DNA from: Marinifilum flexuosum
GTDB taxonomy: Bacteria; Bacteroidota; Bacteroidia; Bacteroidales; Marinifilaceae
NCBI RefSeq assembly: GCF_003610555.1
Contig: NZ_RAPQ01000008.1
Coordinates: 488,490-552,489 of the forward strand
DNA length: 64,000 nucleotides
Direction: 5' to 3'
Below, piece after piece: positions 8,114-17,840 of the stretch. Below the pieces are notes generated by a model, which worked only from the letters and a program-made list of their open reading frames with translations, was not told where the DNA came from and made no database searches. Within the stretch, counting starts at the first letter, position 1; each line of letters opens with the position of its first letter. The position numbers and the translations under genes are program-made.

Positions 8114-8533
8114 ATGGAATTCAGGCACATCAAGAAAATACAAGTTCGTTTTGGAGATATCGATTTAATGGGGCATGCCAATAATGGCGTGCAGTTGAGT
8201 TATTTGGATTTGGCCAGGATGGATTATTTTCAACAAGTATATGGTCAGGTGATTGATTGGAATGACTCAGCTCTTATTGTGGCACATCTCGAAATTGATT
8301 ACTTGTCGTCAATTACTTTGCAGGATAAAATTGAAGTGCATACCCGAATTCATAAACTTGGCAATAAAAGTGTTGGTTTGTACCAAAATATTGTCGATTC
8401 TGTTACTGGCGAAATCAAAACCAAAACTTCACAGGTTATGGTTGGCTACAGTCAAAAGTTAGGCGAAAGTATTCCAGTACCCGAAACCTTAAAAATCAGA
8501 ATTCGCGAATTTGAAAAAGAAGTAGTGGGGTAG
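8114..8533 (+). CDS. Acyl-CoA thioesterase, hotdog fold (4HBT)
   Basis: 139 residues, the usual size. The YbgC/FadM-type signature VRFGDIDLMGHANNGVQLSYLDLARMDYF (12-40) carries the conserved Asp/Asn pair of 4-hydroxybenzoyl-CoA thioesterase-like enzymes. The rest alternates strands as expected for a hotdog dimer. It would hydrolyse acyl-CoA; the chain specificity cannot be read from sequence. It is a single gene with no operon partner. Confidence 0.85.
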   Translation: MEFRHIKKIQVRFGDIDLMGHANNGVQLSYLDLARMDYFQQVYGQVIDWNDSALIVAHLEIDYLSSITLQDKIEVHTRIHKLGNKSVGLYQNIVDSVTGEIKTKTSQVMVGYSQKLGESIPVPETLKIRIREFEKEVVG

Positions 8534-8618
8534 CAGTAAACAGAGATCAGTAAATAGTTACTAATTATCAGATAAAAAAGGAATTGAATAATTAACTCTA
8601 ATTGCTCAAGGCACTTAA

Positions 8619-9158
8619 CTAATCAAGGTATAAATCAAGCAAACCATCAGGTGTTTCCATTACAATGGTTTTGTTTTCTTCATCAAGGTCGATGAAGTTT
8701 TCGTCGGCAAAAGGAATCATCACTTCCTCGCCATTAATTTCTACTACCATAACAATATTGCCTGCAAAATCCTGAATGTCTACAATCTCACCCAATTCAC
8801 CTTTTTCTTCATCCTCGTAGGTGAATCCAATTAAAACATTAGGATCCAGTTCGTCTTGCTCTTCAATATAGTCCGGTACATCTTTCATTGGAACATAGAT
8901 ATCACAACCAATAAATCTTTTGGCTTTTTCTTCCGTGGCCATATCTTCCAATAAAATTCTTACACTCGAATGATTTCTCGAGTTCATCCCATTTTTAGGA
9001 ATGAAAAAAGGAACCAATCCTCCATCGATATCGATGAGGATTGATTCCAATTTATTTCTTTCAAGAAGATCACCGTTTGTTTTGGCAACCAATTCACCTT
9101 TAACTCCATGAGTTTTAGTAAAGGTTCCAGCTAAATAACAATCTTCTTTTCTAAGCAT
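8619..9158 (-). CDS. rimM: Ribosome maturation factor RimM
   Basis: 179 residues from the ATG at 9158. The frame extends three codons further to a TTG at 9167, but the ATG fits the family start (MLRKEDCYLAG). RimM helps 30S head assembly by binding S19 and 16S rRNA. The N-terminal domain shows YLAGTFTKTHGVKGEL; the C-terminal PRC-barrel shows LIGFTYED...GEIVDIQDFAGNIVMVV...MIPFADENFIDLDEE. It follows rpsP with about 10 bp between, the classic rpsP-rimM pairing. Confidence 0.92.
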   Translation of the reverse strand: MLRKEDCYLAGTFTKTHGVKGELVAKTNGDLLERNKLESILIDIDGGLVPFFIPKNGMNSRNHSSVRILLEDMATEEKAKRFIGCDIYVPMKDVPDYIEEQDELDPNVLIGFTYEDEEKGELGEIVDIQDFAGNIVMVVEINGEEVMIPFADENFIDLDEENKTIVMETPDGLLDLYLD

Positions 9159-9168
9159 GCAATTCAAA

Positions 9169-9705
9169 TTAAGCTTCAGTTTCTTCAGCTCCTTCTTCGT
9201 TTGCAGCTTCTTCGCCTGCTTCTTCAGCTTTAGCAGCAGCTTCAGCTTCAGCAGCTTTCTTAGCGATAGCTTCTGCTCTGTCAGCGCTAATTTTAGCTTC
9301 TGCTTCTAAACGAGCTTGAGCTTCATCAGCAGCAGCTTTCGAAAGACCATCTTTCTTAGCGTTGATTTTAGCTTCTTTCTCTTGTTTCCAAGCCTGGAAT
9401 TTTTCTTCAGCAGTTGCTTCATCAAAAGCACCTTTCTTAACACCATCTAACAAGTGCTTCTTCATCATTACACCTTCGTAAGATAAAATTGCTCTTGCAG
9501 TGTCGGTAGGCTGAGCACCATTACCAAGCCATGTTAAGGCTTTGTCAAAATTTAGGTCAATTGTAGCAGGATTGGTGTTTGGATTATAAGATCCAATACG
9601 CTCAATGTATCTACCATCACGTGGCGCTCTGCTATCTGCTACCACGATGTGGTAGAATGCACGTCTTTTACGACCGTGTCTTGCTAGTCTAATTTTTACT
9701 GGCAT
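9169..9705 (-). CDS. rpsP: 30S ribosomal protein S16 with long acidic tail
   Basis: 178 residues. The S16 fold occupies about 1-80 ([42 protein letters not shown]). After it a Lys/Ala/Glu-rich extension, probably helical, runs to the end (final 30 residues almost only A and E). Most bacterial S16 proteins stop near 80-90 residues; tails like this are usual in Bacteroidetes. It is first in the rpsP-rimM operon, with a -7-like box at 9780-9787. Confidence 0.95.
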   Translation of the reverse strand: MPVKIRLARHGRKRRAFYHIVVADSRAPRDGRYIERIGSYNPNTNPATIDLNFDKALTWLGNGAQPTDTARAILSYEGVMMKKHLLDGVKKGAFDEATAEEKFQAWKQEKEAKINAKKDGLSKAAADEAQARLEAEAKISADRAEAIAKKAAEAEAAAKAEEAGEEAANEEGAEETEA

Positions 9706-9779
9706 AACTCTTTAATAATAAGATTAATAATTTGCCTACATTATAGTTGTGGTATACATACCACGGTTTATAAGCGCGA

Positions 9780-9809
9780 CAAAGATACAATTTTATTTTG
9801 TTTTCGAAA
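9780..9809 (-). promoter_or_regulatory. Candidate promoter of rpsP-rimM
   Basis: On the minus strand TATCTTTG (9787-9780) fits TAnnTTTG. A TTTC (9809-9806) about 18 bp upstream is a weak -33 match. The leader would be about 70 nt long. Motif evidence only. Confidence 0.4.
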
Positions 9810-9877
9810 CGGCTTGTTTAAGAATAATTTATAGCTTTTCACAAACTGAGATTCATATGCCCAATTAGTAAACATTT

Positions 9878-9963
9878 GGGCGTGCCCCTTCGGGTCGGGC
9901 TTTTTGTTTCAAGTCCTCGTTCGTACCTCACTCCGGGCTTTCCTCTTCAATCCCTCACGCTAG
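9878..9963. repeat. GC-rich intergenic element (GGGCGTGCCCC...CCCTCACGC)
   Basis: A locally GC-rich block in an otherwise AT-rich 494-bp gap. It opens with GGGCGTGCCCCTTCGGG and TCGGGC followed by TTTTT, and closes with CAATCCCTCACGC. I recall similar blocks in the intergenic regions of many Bacteroidetes genomes, so I read it as a dispersed repeat; I cannot verify the copy number. The rest of the gap (9964-10199) shows nothing I can name apart from short AGCTGTCAGCTGAAAGCT-type remnants near 10040. Confidence 0.45.
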
Positions 9964-10199
9964 CTAAATTCAACTGTGTAATCAAATAAACCATACATTT
10001 ATGGCTTCCTTTGCCCTATCAGCTTGTAGTCTGAAGTTAATAGCTGTCAGCTGAAAGCTTGCTAAAATAAAGTACTAACCCATCCGTTTGGTAAGGATAT
10101 CAAAGAACAGCAGAATCTTCCAATTCACACAAATTTATTCCTTATCTTCGCATTCCGCCTACTTTATAAAGGTGAAAATACTATAATTTTGATACTGAG

Positions 10200-13100
10200 A
10201 TGTTTTTAATATTTGATACCGAAACAACTGGCTTACCAAAAAAGTGGAAAGCACCTTTAGATGATTTTGACAACTGGCCAAGAATGGTACAGTTGGCATG
10301 GCAATGTCATGATATTGAAGGGAATTTTCTTTTTGCCAAAAATCATGTAATTACTCCTGATGGCTATACGATTCCTGAAGATGTAGTTGCAGTTCACGGT
10401 ATCTCTACAGAAATCGCTCAAGAAAAAGGAATTCCGCTTACCGAGGCTTTGCTTGATTTCATGGAGGATGTAAGAAATTCTACATTTATCATTGGGCACA
10501 ATGTTTCTTTTGATATTAACATTGTTGGTTGCGAGTTGCTGCGATGCGAAATGGAAGAGCAGGAGCTTGTAAAAGCACCAAGGATCGATACCATGACGGG
10601 TAGCAAGGAGTTTTGTGATTTAAAAAGACGAGGACAACTTAAAAATCCTACGCTTACCGAATTGCACACAAAACTGTTTGGCGTTCCATTTGCTGAAGCC
10701 CACAACGCGGCAGCCGATGTTGAGGCTACTTCCCGTTGTTTTCTGGAATTGATAAGAGTTGATGGATTAGGACAGGAAATTCATAGAATGTCTGCTCAGC
10801 AGATTCAGGCTTTTAAAATCAATAACCCTGATACCATTGAGTTGGTTGGAATCAAGTATGAATCCTTCAAGGTAAATACTGCTTTCGACGAAATCTCCAT
10901 TGATAAGGAAGATAGAAAAAGGAAAGAAGCTGCGAAGAATATCACAACACAGCAACCCTTTGTTCATCTGCATGTTCATTCGCAATATTCAATACTCGAC
11001 GGTGCTGCAAAAACAGCCGCAATTGCAAACAAAGCAAAGGAAGATGGAATGCCTGCTGTTGCTTTAACCGATCATGGCAGCATGTTTGGAATTAAAGAAT
11101 TTCATGTGGCTTGTGGTAAAGCAGGGATTAAGCCAATTATTGGAGTGGAAGCCTATGTGGCCAGACGTGGTCATTTGGTGAAAGAAAATAAAACCGATGC
11201 ATCTGGGAATCATCTTATTTTACTGGCTAAAAATTATAAAGGATATCAGAGTCTTCTCAAATTAACCTCTATTGCACATACCGACGGTATGTACTACAAA
11301 CCGCGTATCGATAAAGACTTACTGGAACAATATAGCGAAGGATTGATTGTAAGTAGTGCTTGTCTTGGTGGTGAAGTGTCACAGCATATTATGGCAGGTA
11401 GTATCGAAAAGGCAAAAGAAACAATACTTTGGTACAAAGATGTATTTGGAGAAGATTATTACCTGGAAATTCAGCGTCATCCAAATGACGATCCTCGATT
11501 GAAAGGAGATGTTTGGGAAAATCAGGTAAGGGTAAATAAAGTAATTCGAGAGTTGGCAGCTGAATTGGGTGTTAAAGTTATTGCAACAAATGATTCTCAT
11601 TTTATAAATGCAGAAGATGCAGCAGCTCATGACGTGTTGGTTTGTTTGAGTACAGGACGTGATTACGATGATCCGACTCGTATGCGTTACACCAAACAGG
11701 AGTGGTTCAAAACTACCGAAGAGATGAATGAGCTCTTTGCCGATGTACCAGAAGCACTTGCCAATACCTTGGAAATAGCAGAAAAAGTAGAAGCTTATGA
11801 GCTTGATGCTAATCCTATTATGCCTCCTTTTAATATTCCAGAGGAGTTTGGAACTTTTGAGGAATATAAGGAAAAATACAATGAGGCTGCTTTAATTGAG
11901 GAGTTTGAAGAAGAGCGATACGAGAAACTAGGTGGCTACGATAAAGTACTGCAGATAAAACTTGAGGCTGATTACCTGAAACATCTTGCATTCGAAGGTG
12001 CGAAAGTGAGGTATGGCGAAGAGTTGGAAGATAGTGTTGTTGAGCGATTGGAGTTTGAATTGAACACCATTAAAACCATGGGTTTTCCGGGATATTTCTT
12101 GATTACACAGGATTTTATCAACTGGGCAAAAGACAATGGTGTGATTGTAGGTCCAGGGCGTGGTTCTGCTGCAGGTTCTGCAGTAGCCTATTGTATTTCC
12201 ATCACCGATGTGGATCCAATTAAATATGATTTGCTGTTTGAGCGTTTCCTAAATCCTGATCGTATTTCAATGCCCGATGTAGATATCGACTTTGATGATG
12301 ACGGACGTCAGGAAGTATTAGACTATGTAACCGATAAATATGGACATGATAAAGTAGCGCACATTTGTACTTTTGGTACCATGGCTACCAAGAGTTCCAT
12401 TAAAGATGTGGCGCGTGTACTTCGATTGGATTTGGCGGAAGCCAATCGACTTGCCAAATTGGTTCCTGAAGCACCAAAAATGAATTTTAAGAAAGCTTAC
12501 GAGGAAGAACCTGCTCTTCTTGAAGAAAAAGATTCGCCAAATCCATTGATTGCAAGAACCATTAAGTTTGCGGAAGCATTGGAAGGTTCAGTAAGACAAA
12601 CTGGAGTGCATGCCTGTGGGGTTTTAATTGGAAAAAATCCGCTTGACGAGCACCTTCCAGTAATGCCAACAAAAGGAGAGGAACTGTTAACTACCCAATA
12701 TGATGGTCGTTTTGTTGAGGATATCGGCTTGCTTAAAATGGACTTTTTGGGGTTGAAAACCTTATCCATTATTAAGGAGGTACTTTCCAATGTAAAACTT
12801 TCCAAAGGAATTGATGTTGATATCAACAATGTTGACCTTGAAAATGAAAAGACTTTTCAGCTATTCAGTCGTGGAGAAACAACTGCCATATTCCAGTTTG
12901 AATCCCCTGGGATGAAGAAGCATTTACGAGCATTGAAACCAAACCGTTTTGAGGATTTGGTTGCCATGAATGCCTTGTATCGTCCGGGACCAATGGAATA
13001 CATCCCTTCTTTTATCCGAAGAAAAAATGGAGAAGAAGAGATTGAGTATGATCATCCAATCATGGAGGATTACCTGAAAGATACCTATGGGATTACAGTT

Positions 13101-14579
13101 TACCAGGAACAGGTGATGCTCCAGTCGAGAGCGCTGGGGCAATTTACACGTGGTATGTCCGATTCCTTACGTAAGGCTATGGGAAAGAAGATTATTGCCA
13201 TGATGGATAAACTGAAGGTTGAATTCATCAATGGATGTCACGATAATCCAAAATTTATGGATGGTGTTGGTGGAGATAATAATAAAGCCGACAAGCTAAT
13301 TGAAAAAATTTGGTCCGATTGGGAGGCCTTTGCCAAGTATGCTTTTAACAAATCTCACTCGGTTTGTTATGCATATATTGCTTATCAAACGGGTTTTCTT
13401 AAAGCTCATTATCCAGCCGAGTTTATGGCAGCGGTTCTGTCTCGTAACTTATCCGATATCACGAAAGTGACTATTTTTATGGATGAGTGTAAGCGCATGG
13501 GCTTGCCAGTACTTGGACCAGATGTAAATGAATCTTACTCAACTTTTACGGTAAATAAACATGGTGAGATTCGTTTTGGAATGGCTGGAGTGAAAGGAGT
13601 AGGAGAACAAGCTGTTGCTGATATCATTGAAGAACGTAAAAATGGGCCATTTAAGGATATTTTTGATTTTGTAGAGCGTGTAAACTTACGATCAGTAAAT
13701 AAACGAACGCTTGAAAATCTTGCCATGTCGGGAGGATTTGATAGTTTCGGATTGAAGCGAAGTCAATATTTTCAGATAGATGAAACCGATGTTACTTTTA
13801 TGGAGCACTTGGTGAAGTACGGAAATAAACTGCAGGCTGAAAAGTTAAATAATCAACAAACTTTGTTTGGCGGAGTAGAGGATTATGTGGTTACTCCTCC
13901 GAAAGCACCGGAATGTGCAGAGTGGGGAAAACTTGAACGCTTAAATAAAGAGAAAGAGTTAATTGGGATTTACTTGTCGGCACATCCATTAGATGATTAT
14001 AAGACAACCATAAATAATTTCTGTAATGCCAGCTTATCTGAATTATCATCAGAGTTTGAAAGCTTTGCCAATAAAGATGTTAATGTTGCGGGTATGATTA
14101 CTGCAATTAGAAGAGGAACTACCAAAAATGGAAATCCTTTTGCCATTGTTGGAATCGAAGATTTTTCAGATTCATATGAATTGGCATTCTTTGGTAAAGA
14201 TTTTATTGAGTTTGGTAATTATTTTGTTGAAGGTCTCTCTATTTACATTAGTGGTAGGGTTCAAACACGATCTTGGCCAAAAGATTCTACAGAGCTAGAA
14301 TTTAAGGTGAAAAATATAATGATGCTTTCCGAAGTTCTTGAAAAGAAAGCAAAGGAGTTTACTTTGGAAATTCCCATAACTGCATTGACAGATGAATTGG
14401 TTACGGAGATTGTGAACTGCATTGATGAGAACAAAGGAAGTATGAAACTTAACTTTGAGATTTTTGATAAGGGAAAGAAAGCATTGAAAATGTTTTCGAG
14501 GAGTTACCGAGTTGAGTTAACCAATGAATTAATAGAATATTTTGAAAATAATTCGGAAATTAAATTCAAAATTAATTAA
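10200..14579 (+). CDS. dnaE: DNA polymerase III alpha subunit with N-terminal DEDDh exonuclease domain
   Basis: 1459 residues, about 250-300 more than a usual DnaE. Residues 1-190 form a DnaQ-type 3'-5' exonuclease with all five catalytic residues: D6 and E8 (IFDTETTG), D105 (GHNVSFD), H168 and D173 (HNAAAD). A PHP domain starts at about 254 (HLHVHSQYSILDG, H256/H258/H260). The C-family polymerase core carries GPGRGSAAGS and the catalytic PDVDIDFDDD (D693, D695). Tandem HhH follows at about 1130-1190 and an OB domain at about 1300-1370. It replicates the chromosome; proofreading is probably in cis. The ATG at 10200 is needed for the exonuclease motif. Confidence 0.95.
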   Translation: MFLIFDTETTGLPKKWKAPLDDFDNWPRMVQLAWQCHDIEGNFLFAKNHVITPDGYTIPEDVVAVHGISTEIAQEKGIPLTEALLDFMEDVRNSTFIIGHNVSFDINIVGCELLRCEMEEQELVKAPRIDTMTGSKEFCDLKRRGQLKNPTLTELHTKLFGVPFAEAHNAAADVEATSRCFLELIRVDGLGQEIHRMSAQQIQAFKINNPDTIELVGIKYESFKVNTAFDEISIDKEDRKRKEAAKNITTQQPFVHLHVHSQYSILDGAAKTAAIANKAKEDGMPAVALTDHGSMFGIKEFHVACGKAGIKPIIGVEAYVARRGHLVKENKTDASGNHLILLAKNYKGYQSLLKLTSIAHTDGMYYKPRIDKDLLEQYSEGLIVSSACLGGEVSQHIMAGSIEKAKETILWYKDVFGEDYYLEIQRHPNDDPRLKGDVWENQVRVNKVIRELAAELGVKVIATNDSHFINAEDAAAHDVLVCLSTGRDYDDPTRMRYTKQEWFKTTEEMNELFADVPEALANTLEIAEKVEAYELDANPIMPPFNIPEEFGTFEEYKEKYNEAALIEEFEEERYEKLGGYDKVLQIKLEADYLKHLAFEGAKVRYGEELEDSVVERLEFELNTIKTMGFPGYFLITQDFINWAKDNGVIVGPGRGSAAGSAVAYCISITDVDPIKYDLLFERFLNPDRISMPDVDIDFDDDGRQEVLDYVTDKYGHDKVAHICTFGTMATKSSIKDVARVLRLDLAEANRLAKLVPEAPKMNFKKAYEEEPALLEEKDSPNPLIARTIKFAEALEGSVRQTGVHACGVLIGKNPLDEHLPVMPTKGEELLTTQYDGRFVEDIGLLKMDFLGLKTLSIIKEVLSNVKLSKGIDVDINNVDLENEKTFQLFSRGETTAIFQFESPGMKKHLRALKPNRFEDLVAMNALYRPGPMEYIPSFIRRKNGEEEIEYDHPIMEDYLKDTYGITVYQEQVMLQSRALGQFTRGMSDSLRKAMGKKIIAMMDKLKVEFINGCHDNPKFMDGVGGDNNKADKLIEKIWSDWEAFAKYAFNKSHSVCYAYIAYQTGFLKAHYPAEFMAAVLSRNLSDITKVTIFMDECKRMGLPVLGPDVNESYSTFTVNKHGEIRFGMAGVKGVGEQAVADIIEERKNGPFKDIFDFVERVNLRSVNKRTLENLAMSGGFDSFGLKRSQYFQIDETDVTFMEHLVKYGNKLQAEKLNNQQTLFGGVEDYVVTPPKAPECAEWGKLERLNKEKELIGIYLSAHPLDDYKTTINNFCNASLSELSSEFESFANKDVNVAGMITAIRRGTTKNGNPFAIVGIEDFSDSYELAFFGKDFIEFGNYFVEGLSIYISGRVQTRSWPKDSTELEFKVKNIMMLSEVLEKKAKEFTLEIPITALTDELVTEIVNCIDENKGSMKLNFEIFDKGKKALKMFSRSYRVELTNELIEYFENNSEIKFKIN

Positions 14580-14628
14580 ATTGCACTAGTTTTAAATAAA
14601 ATACATAAACGCTAAAAAATAGATTACC

Positions 14629-14946
14629 ATGACAATTGAAGTAAACGATTCTAATTTTGAAGAAGTTGTTTTGAAATCAGATAAGCCAGTATTGGTGGAC
14701 TTTTGGGCAGAATGGTGTGGTCCATGTAGAATGGTTGGTCCAATTGTAGACGAATTGGCAACTGATTACGATGGAAAAATCGTAGTAACCAAATTGGATG
14801 TTGACAGCAGCCCTGCAACTTCAGCTAAATTTGGAATCCGTAATATTCCTACTGTTCTTTTCTTTAAAGGAGGAGAAGTTGTTGATAAGCAAGTTGGAGC
14901 AGTTCCAAAATCAAGCTTGGCAGAAAAAATTGATGCTCTATTGTAA
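14629..14946 (+). CDS. trxA: Thioredoxin
   Basis: 105 residues with the catalytic W29-C30-G-P-C33, the cis-Pro in NIPTVLFF and the GGEVVDKQVGA segment of classical TrxA. It is a cytoplasmic dithiol reductant for ribonucleotide reductase, peroxiredoxins and others. It begins 49 bp after dnaE and ends at a strong intrinsic terminator, so it may be read both from dnaE and from its own promoter. Confidence 0.95.
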   Translation: MTIEVNDSNFEEVVLKSDKPVLVDFWAEWCGPCRMVGPIVDELATDYDGKIVVTKLDVDSSPATSAKFGIRNIPTVLFFKGGEVVDKQVGAVPKSSLAEKIDALL

Positions 14947-14966
14947 TAAGAGTATAAAAATATTCA

Positions 14967-14997
14967 GGGCATAGAGGTTTATCTATGCCCTTTTTTT
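14967..14997 (+). terminator. Intrinsic terminator of trxA
   Basis: A perfect 9-bp stem, GGGCATAGA (14967-14975) / TCTATGCCC (14982-14990), with a 6-nt loop, followed by seven T (14991-14997). Confidence 0.9.
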
Positions 14998-15012
14998 ATC
15001 TGAAAAATTAAA

Positions 15013-15936
15013 ATGGTAAAGCAATTATCTGACCTGATACAGTTTGAACAATTCGATAATTTGGAATTACTTGCGCATCAAATTGTGGAGGGGTTTCTTA
15101 TTGGTTTGCATCGTAGCCCATACCATGGTTTTTCGGTTGAATTTGCCGAGCATCGTCTTTACAATAAAGGAGAATCGACCAAGCATATTGATTGGAAACT
15201 GTATGCAAGGAGTGACAAGATGTTCGTAAAGCAATTTGAAGAAGAAACCAATCTTCGAGCTCATATTATTCTTGATACATCATCATCGATGCTGTTTCCA
15301 TACAAAAGCAAACATCAAACCAAATTGGGGTATTCTGTTTTGTGTGCTGCGGCTTTAATTCACTTGTTAAGAAAGCAGCGTGACGCTGTGGGGCTTTGTA
15401 CCTTTTCTGATAAAATAGATCTTTTAACTCCATCAAAACTATCTCTTACCCATGCTCAATTAATGTATTCTCACTTGCATAAGGTTTACAATGAAGAAGA
15501 GATAGGAAAGGATCGGGAAACCAAAATTGCAGATACCTTTCATCATTTGGCTGAAGGTTTACACAAACGATCGCTGGTGATTGTTTTTTCTGATTTTACA
15601 GGAACAGAAACGCCAAAGGAAATCATGGAGTCTTTGCAACATTTGAGGTTCAATAAACACGAGGTAATCCTATTCGCTGTGCGTGATCATAAATTGGAAT
15701 TGGATTTTAACTTTGAAAACCGCCCTAGCCAATTTGTGGATTTGGAAACAGGTGAAAGCCTAAAACTTAACCCAACGGATATTAAGGAAATGTATCAGAA
15801 AGAGCAGCAAAAGTTCTTTGCAGAATTGGATTTGTTGTGTAGTCAGTTTTCAATTGATTTAATTGAAGCCGATATCCGAAAGGATTTTGGTAATGTACTG
15901 CAATCATATCTTTTGAAAAGAAAGAAGTTAATGTAG
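15013..15936 (+). CDS. DUF58 domain protein (vWA-like)
   Basis: 307 residues. The DUF58 hallmark region HRLYNKGESTKHIDWKLYARSDKMFVKQFEEE (about 47-79) leads into a von Willebrand A-like fold with a metal-site-like DTSSSM (about 91-96) and SDFTGTETP. DUF58 proteins usually sit next to a MoxR AAA+ ATPase and Bat proteins in Bacteroidetes; here none of these partners is within the window. Role unproven, perhaps in protein-complex maturation or envelope stress. Confidence 0.85.
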   Translation: MVKQLSDLIQFEQFDNLELLAHQIVEGFLIGLHRSPYHGFSVEFAEHRLYNKGESTKHIDWKLYARSDKMFVKQFEEETNLRAHIILDTSSSMLFPYKSKHQTKLGYSVLCAAALIHLLRKQRDAVGLCTFSDKIDLLTPSKLSLTHAQLMYSHLHKVYNEEEIGKDRETKIADTFHHLAEGLHKRSLVIVFSDFTGTETPKEIMESLQHLRFNKHEVILFAVRDHKLELDFNFENRPSQFVDLETGESLKLNPTDIKEMYQKEQQKFFAELDLLCSQFSIDLIEADIRKDFGNVLQSYLLKRKKLM

Positions 15937-16037
15937 CTTATTTGTTACGGAATAATTTTTAAGTTTTCAATGTTTAATATACTTTTATTGGGAATAACTC
16001 ATATTCTTTATGGGTAGCACTAATTAAGAGTCTCCTG

Positions 16038-16757
16038 ATGAAATATAAATTTGTATTCCTTTTTACTTTAATTTTGTTTGCCTGCGAGCAAAAAACTGAT
16101 CGTAACTCAACGAAAGATCAGGATTTTGTGGAAAATGGGGTGGTCAAAAAGTATGATGAGCAAAACAGGTTGTCAGCAGAGATTACCTATCAAAATGGTG
16201 TTCGTAATGGAGTTACACGGTATTACTATTCTTCAGGTGTATTGAGCGATGAAATTATGTATGTCGATGATGAAAAGAGTGGTGTTGCAAAAAAATATCA
16301 CAAAAATGGGAACATCTACAGCTTAACGCCATACCTCAAAGATGAAAAAGATGGGATTCAGAAAAAGTATTATGCCAATGGTAAAATTTGGGCTGAAACA
16401 CCATATATGAAAGGTCAGCCTGGAATTGGACTCAAGGAATATAAACGTGATGGTAGTTTGCGTGAGAGGTTTCCTGAAATTGAAGTTCAAAAATTGGAAA
16501 AATCAGATCGAATCATTTTAAAATTATTTCTAAGTAATTATTCTAAAAATGTGGTGTTCTACATCACAGAGTTAATGAAGGATAAATATATTCCACCTGC
16601 TGCCAAACCATATTATGCAAAAGGAGGATCTGCCCGTTATGAATTCCTATTGGATTCGCAGGTAAAATTAGATACTACCTTGAATATTGTAGCTAAATAT
16701 CAAACCAAAGATTATAATATTCACGTTTCTACACGCGAATTGGTTTTAAAGAATTAA
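16038..16757 (+). CDS. Lipoprotein with MORN-type repeats (YwqK-like)
   Basis: 239 residues. A lipoprotein signal ends at LFACEQK (Cys16). Four or so MORN_2 repeats follow (about 34-135: GVVKKYDEQNRLSAEITYQNG, GVTRYYYSSGVLSDEIMYVDD, GVAKKYHKNGNIYSLTPYLKD, GIQKKYYANGKIWAETPYMKG). A C-terminal beta-rich domain of unknown type completes the protein. Databases label such proteins as YwqK antitoxins, but no toxin is adjacent and a surface lipoprotein is more likely. Confidence 0.8.
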   Translation: MKYKFVFLFTLILFACEQKTDRNSTKDQDFVENGVVKKYDEQNRLSAEITYQNGVRNGVTRYYYSSGVLSDEIMYVDDEKSGVAKKYHKNGNIYSLTPYLKDEKDGIQKKYYANGKIWAETPYMKGQPGIGLKEYKRDGSLRERFPEIEVQKLEKSDRIILKLFLSNYSKNVVFYITELMKDKYIPPAAKPYYAKGGSARYEFLLDSQVKLDTTLNIVAKYQTKDYNIHVSTRELVLKN

Positions 16758-16758
16758 T

Positions 16759-17832
16759 TTATTTCTCTACAAAATTAAGTTCTGTGATTATTGGAAAGTG
16801 ATCGGAATATTTCTTCTTGATTCGCTTGTAATTATAGCATATCATATTCTCATCATGCAAAACAAAATCAATTCTAAAAGAGGGAAAATCACCAGAATAA
16901 GTTGTTCCAATACCTAAGCCTTTTTCTCTAAAACAGTCGATTAATCCATCTTTAATTTTGTGATAGGTATAGGATTGCGCTGTATCATTAAAATCACCAC
17001 AAACAATTGTTGGATGAGGAGATTTAGCGATATGTCCCCTGATGATTTCTGCTTGCTTGGCTCTGCGAATAAAAGCATGTTGTAGGCGGAATGAAATATC
17101 TTTAATTTCTTTTAATTCTTCCTCGTCAGCTTTAAACTCTTTCTTGTTGATGAAAGCATAGTTTCTACCTCCCAATCGGTTCGATTCCAAATGAAGGTTA
17201 TATACTCTTACTATTTTTCCATTTTTTTTGATATCAGCATAAATGGCATTGCACCAATTGCCTTTTTCAAATTTAATTTCTCCTTTTCTCACAATTGGAT
17301 ACTTGGAGAAAATGGCTACTCCATTGGCCTTTTCACCTAAAAACAAATATTTACAAGCGGTATTTTTTTTAAGGTTATACAGACTAAGTAATCCGTTTCG
17401 TGTATAATGAAATTCCTGAAAACAATAAACATCAGCTTTGTTCTGCTTTAATAGCTCCACCATTTTATTTGGTGTTTTCTTGTCTTTGCTCCACTCGTAT
17501 TTATCGAAAGCTCTAACATTGTAAGTCATTATTTTAATGGATGGCGACTTGCTTTCTTCCGAATTTGATCTGTTGATTTGAATAAAATTTTGCAGATGAC
17601 CATAGCCTATTACTATCACAAGCAACGGGATTAGAAAGCTCCAACGCCTTCTTAGCATCCAATAAACAGCGAAAATTATATTTGCCAAAAGCAAATATGG
17701 ATATGCTAATCCCCAAAAGGCTGGTAACCAAAAATCCTCGGGACTAATATGTGGAGCGATGTAAGAAATAAGCAAGGAGCCTGAAAAAATCAGACTAAAT
17801 GCAACCAGGGCTTTATGGAGGAAATTTTTCAA
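16759..17832 (-). CDS. Membrane-anchored endonuclease/exonuclease/phosphatase family protein
   Basis: 357 residues from a TTG start; no ATG precedes the hydrophobic N-terminus. Three membrane segments lie at about 8-28, 32-60 and 66-84. An EEP (DNase I/sphingomyelinase-like) domain follows with MTYNVRAFD, CFQEF, the metal-binding VCGDFND and the terminal SDHFPI. The substrate could be nucleic acid, phospholipid or phosphoinositide-like; it cannot be told from sequence. It is the last gene of a leftward cluster that starts at 22127, and it is convergent with the MORN lipoprotein gene (1 bp between). Confidence 0.82.
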   Translation of the reverse strand: MKNFLHKALVAFSLIFSGSLLISYIAPHISPEDFWLPAFWGLAYPYLLLANIIFAVYWMLRRRWSFLIPLLVIVIGYGHLQNFIQINRSNSEESKSPSIKIMTYNVRAFDKYEWSKDKKTPNKMVELLKQNKADVYCFQEFHYTRNGLLSLYNLKKNTACKYLFLGEKANGVAIFSKYPIVRKGEIKFEKGNWCNAIYADIKKNGKIVRVYNLHLESNRLGGRNYAFINKKEFKADEEELKEIKDISFRLQHAFIRRAKQAEIIRGHIAKSPHPTIVCGDFNDTAQSYTYHKIKDGLIDCFREKGLGIGTTYSGDFPSFRIDFVLHDENMICYNYKRIKKKYSDHFPIITELNFVEK

Positions 17833-17840
17833 TGTAGGAT

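Noticed and set aside
16038-16757. YwqK-family antitoxin label for the MORN lipoprotein
   Set aside because: No toxin gene is adjacent and the protein has a lipoprotein signal; the label reflects MORN similarity only.
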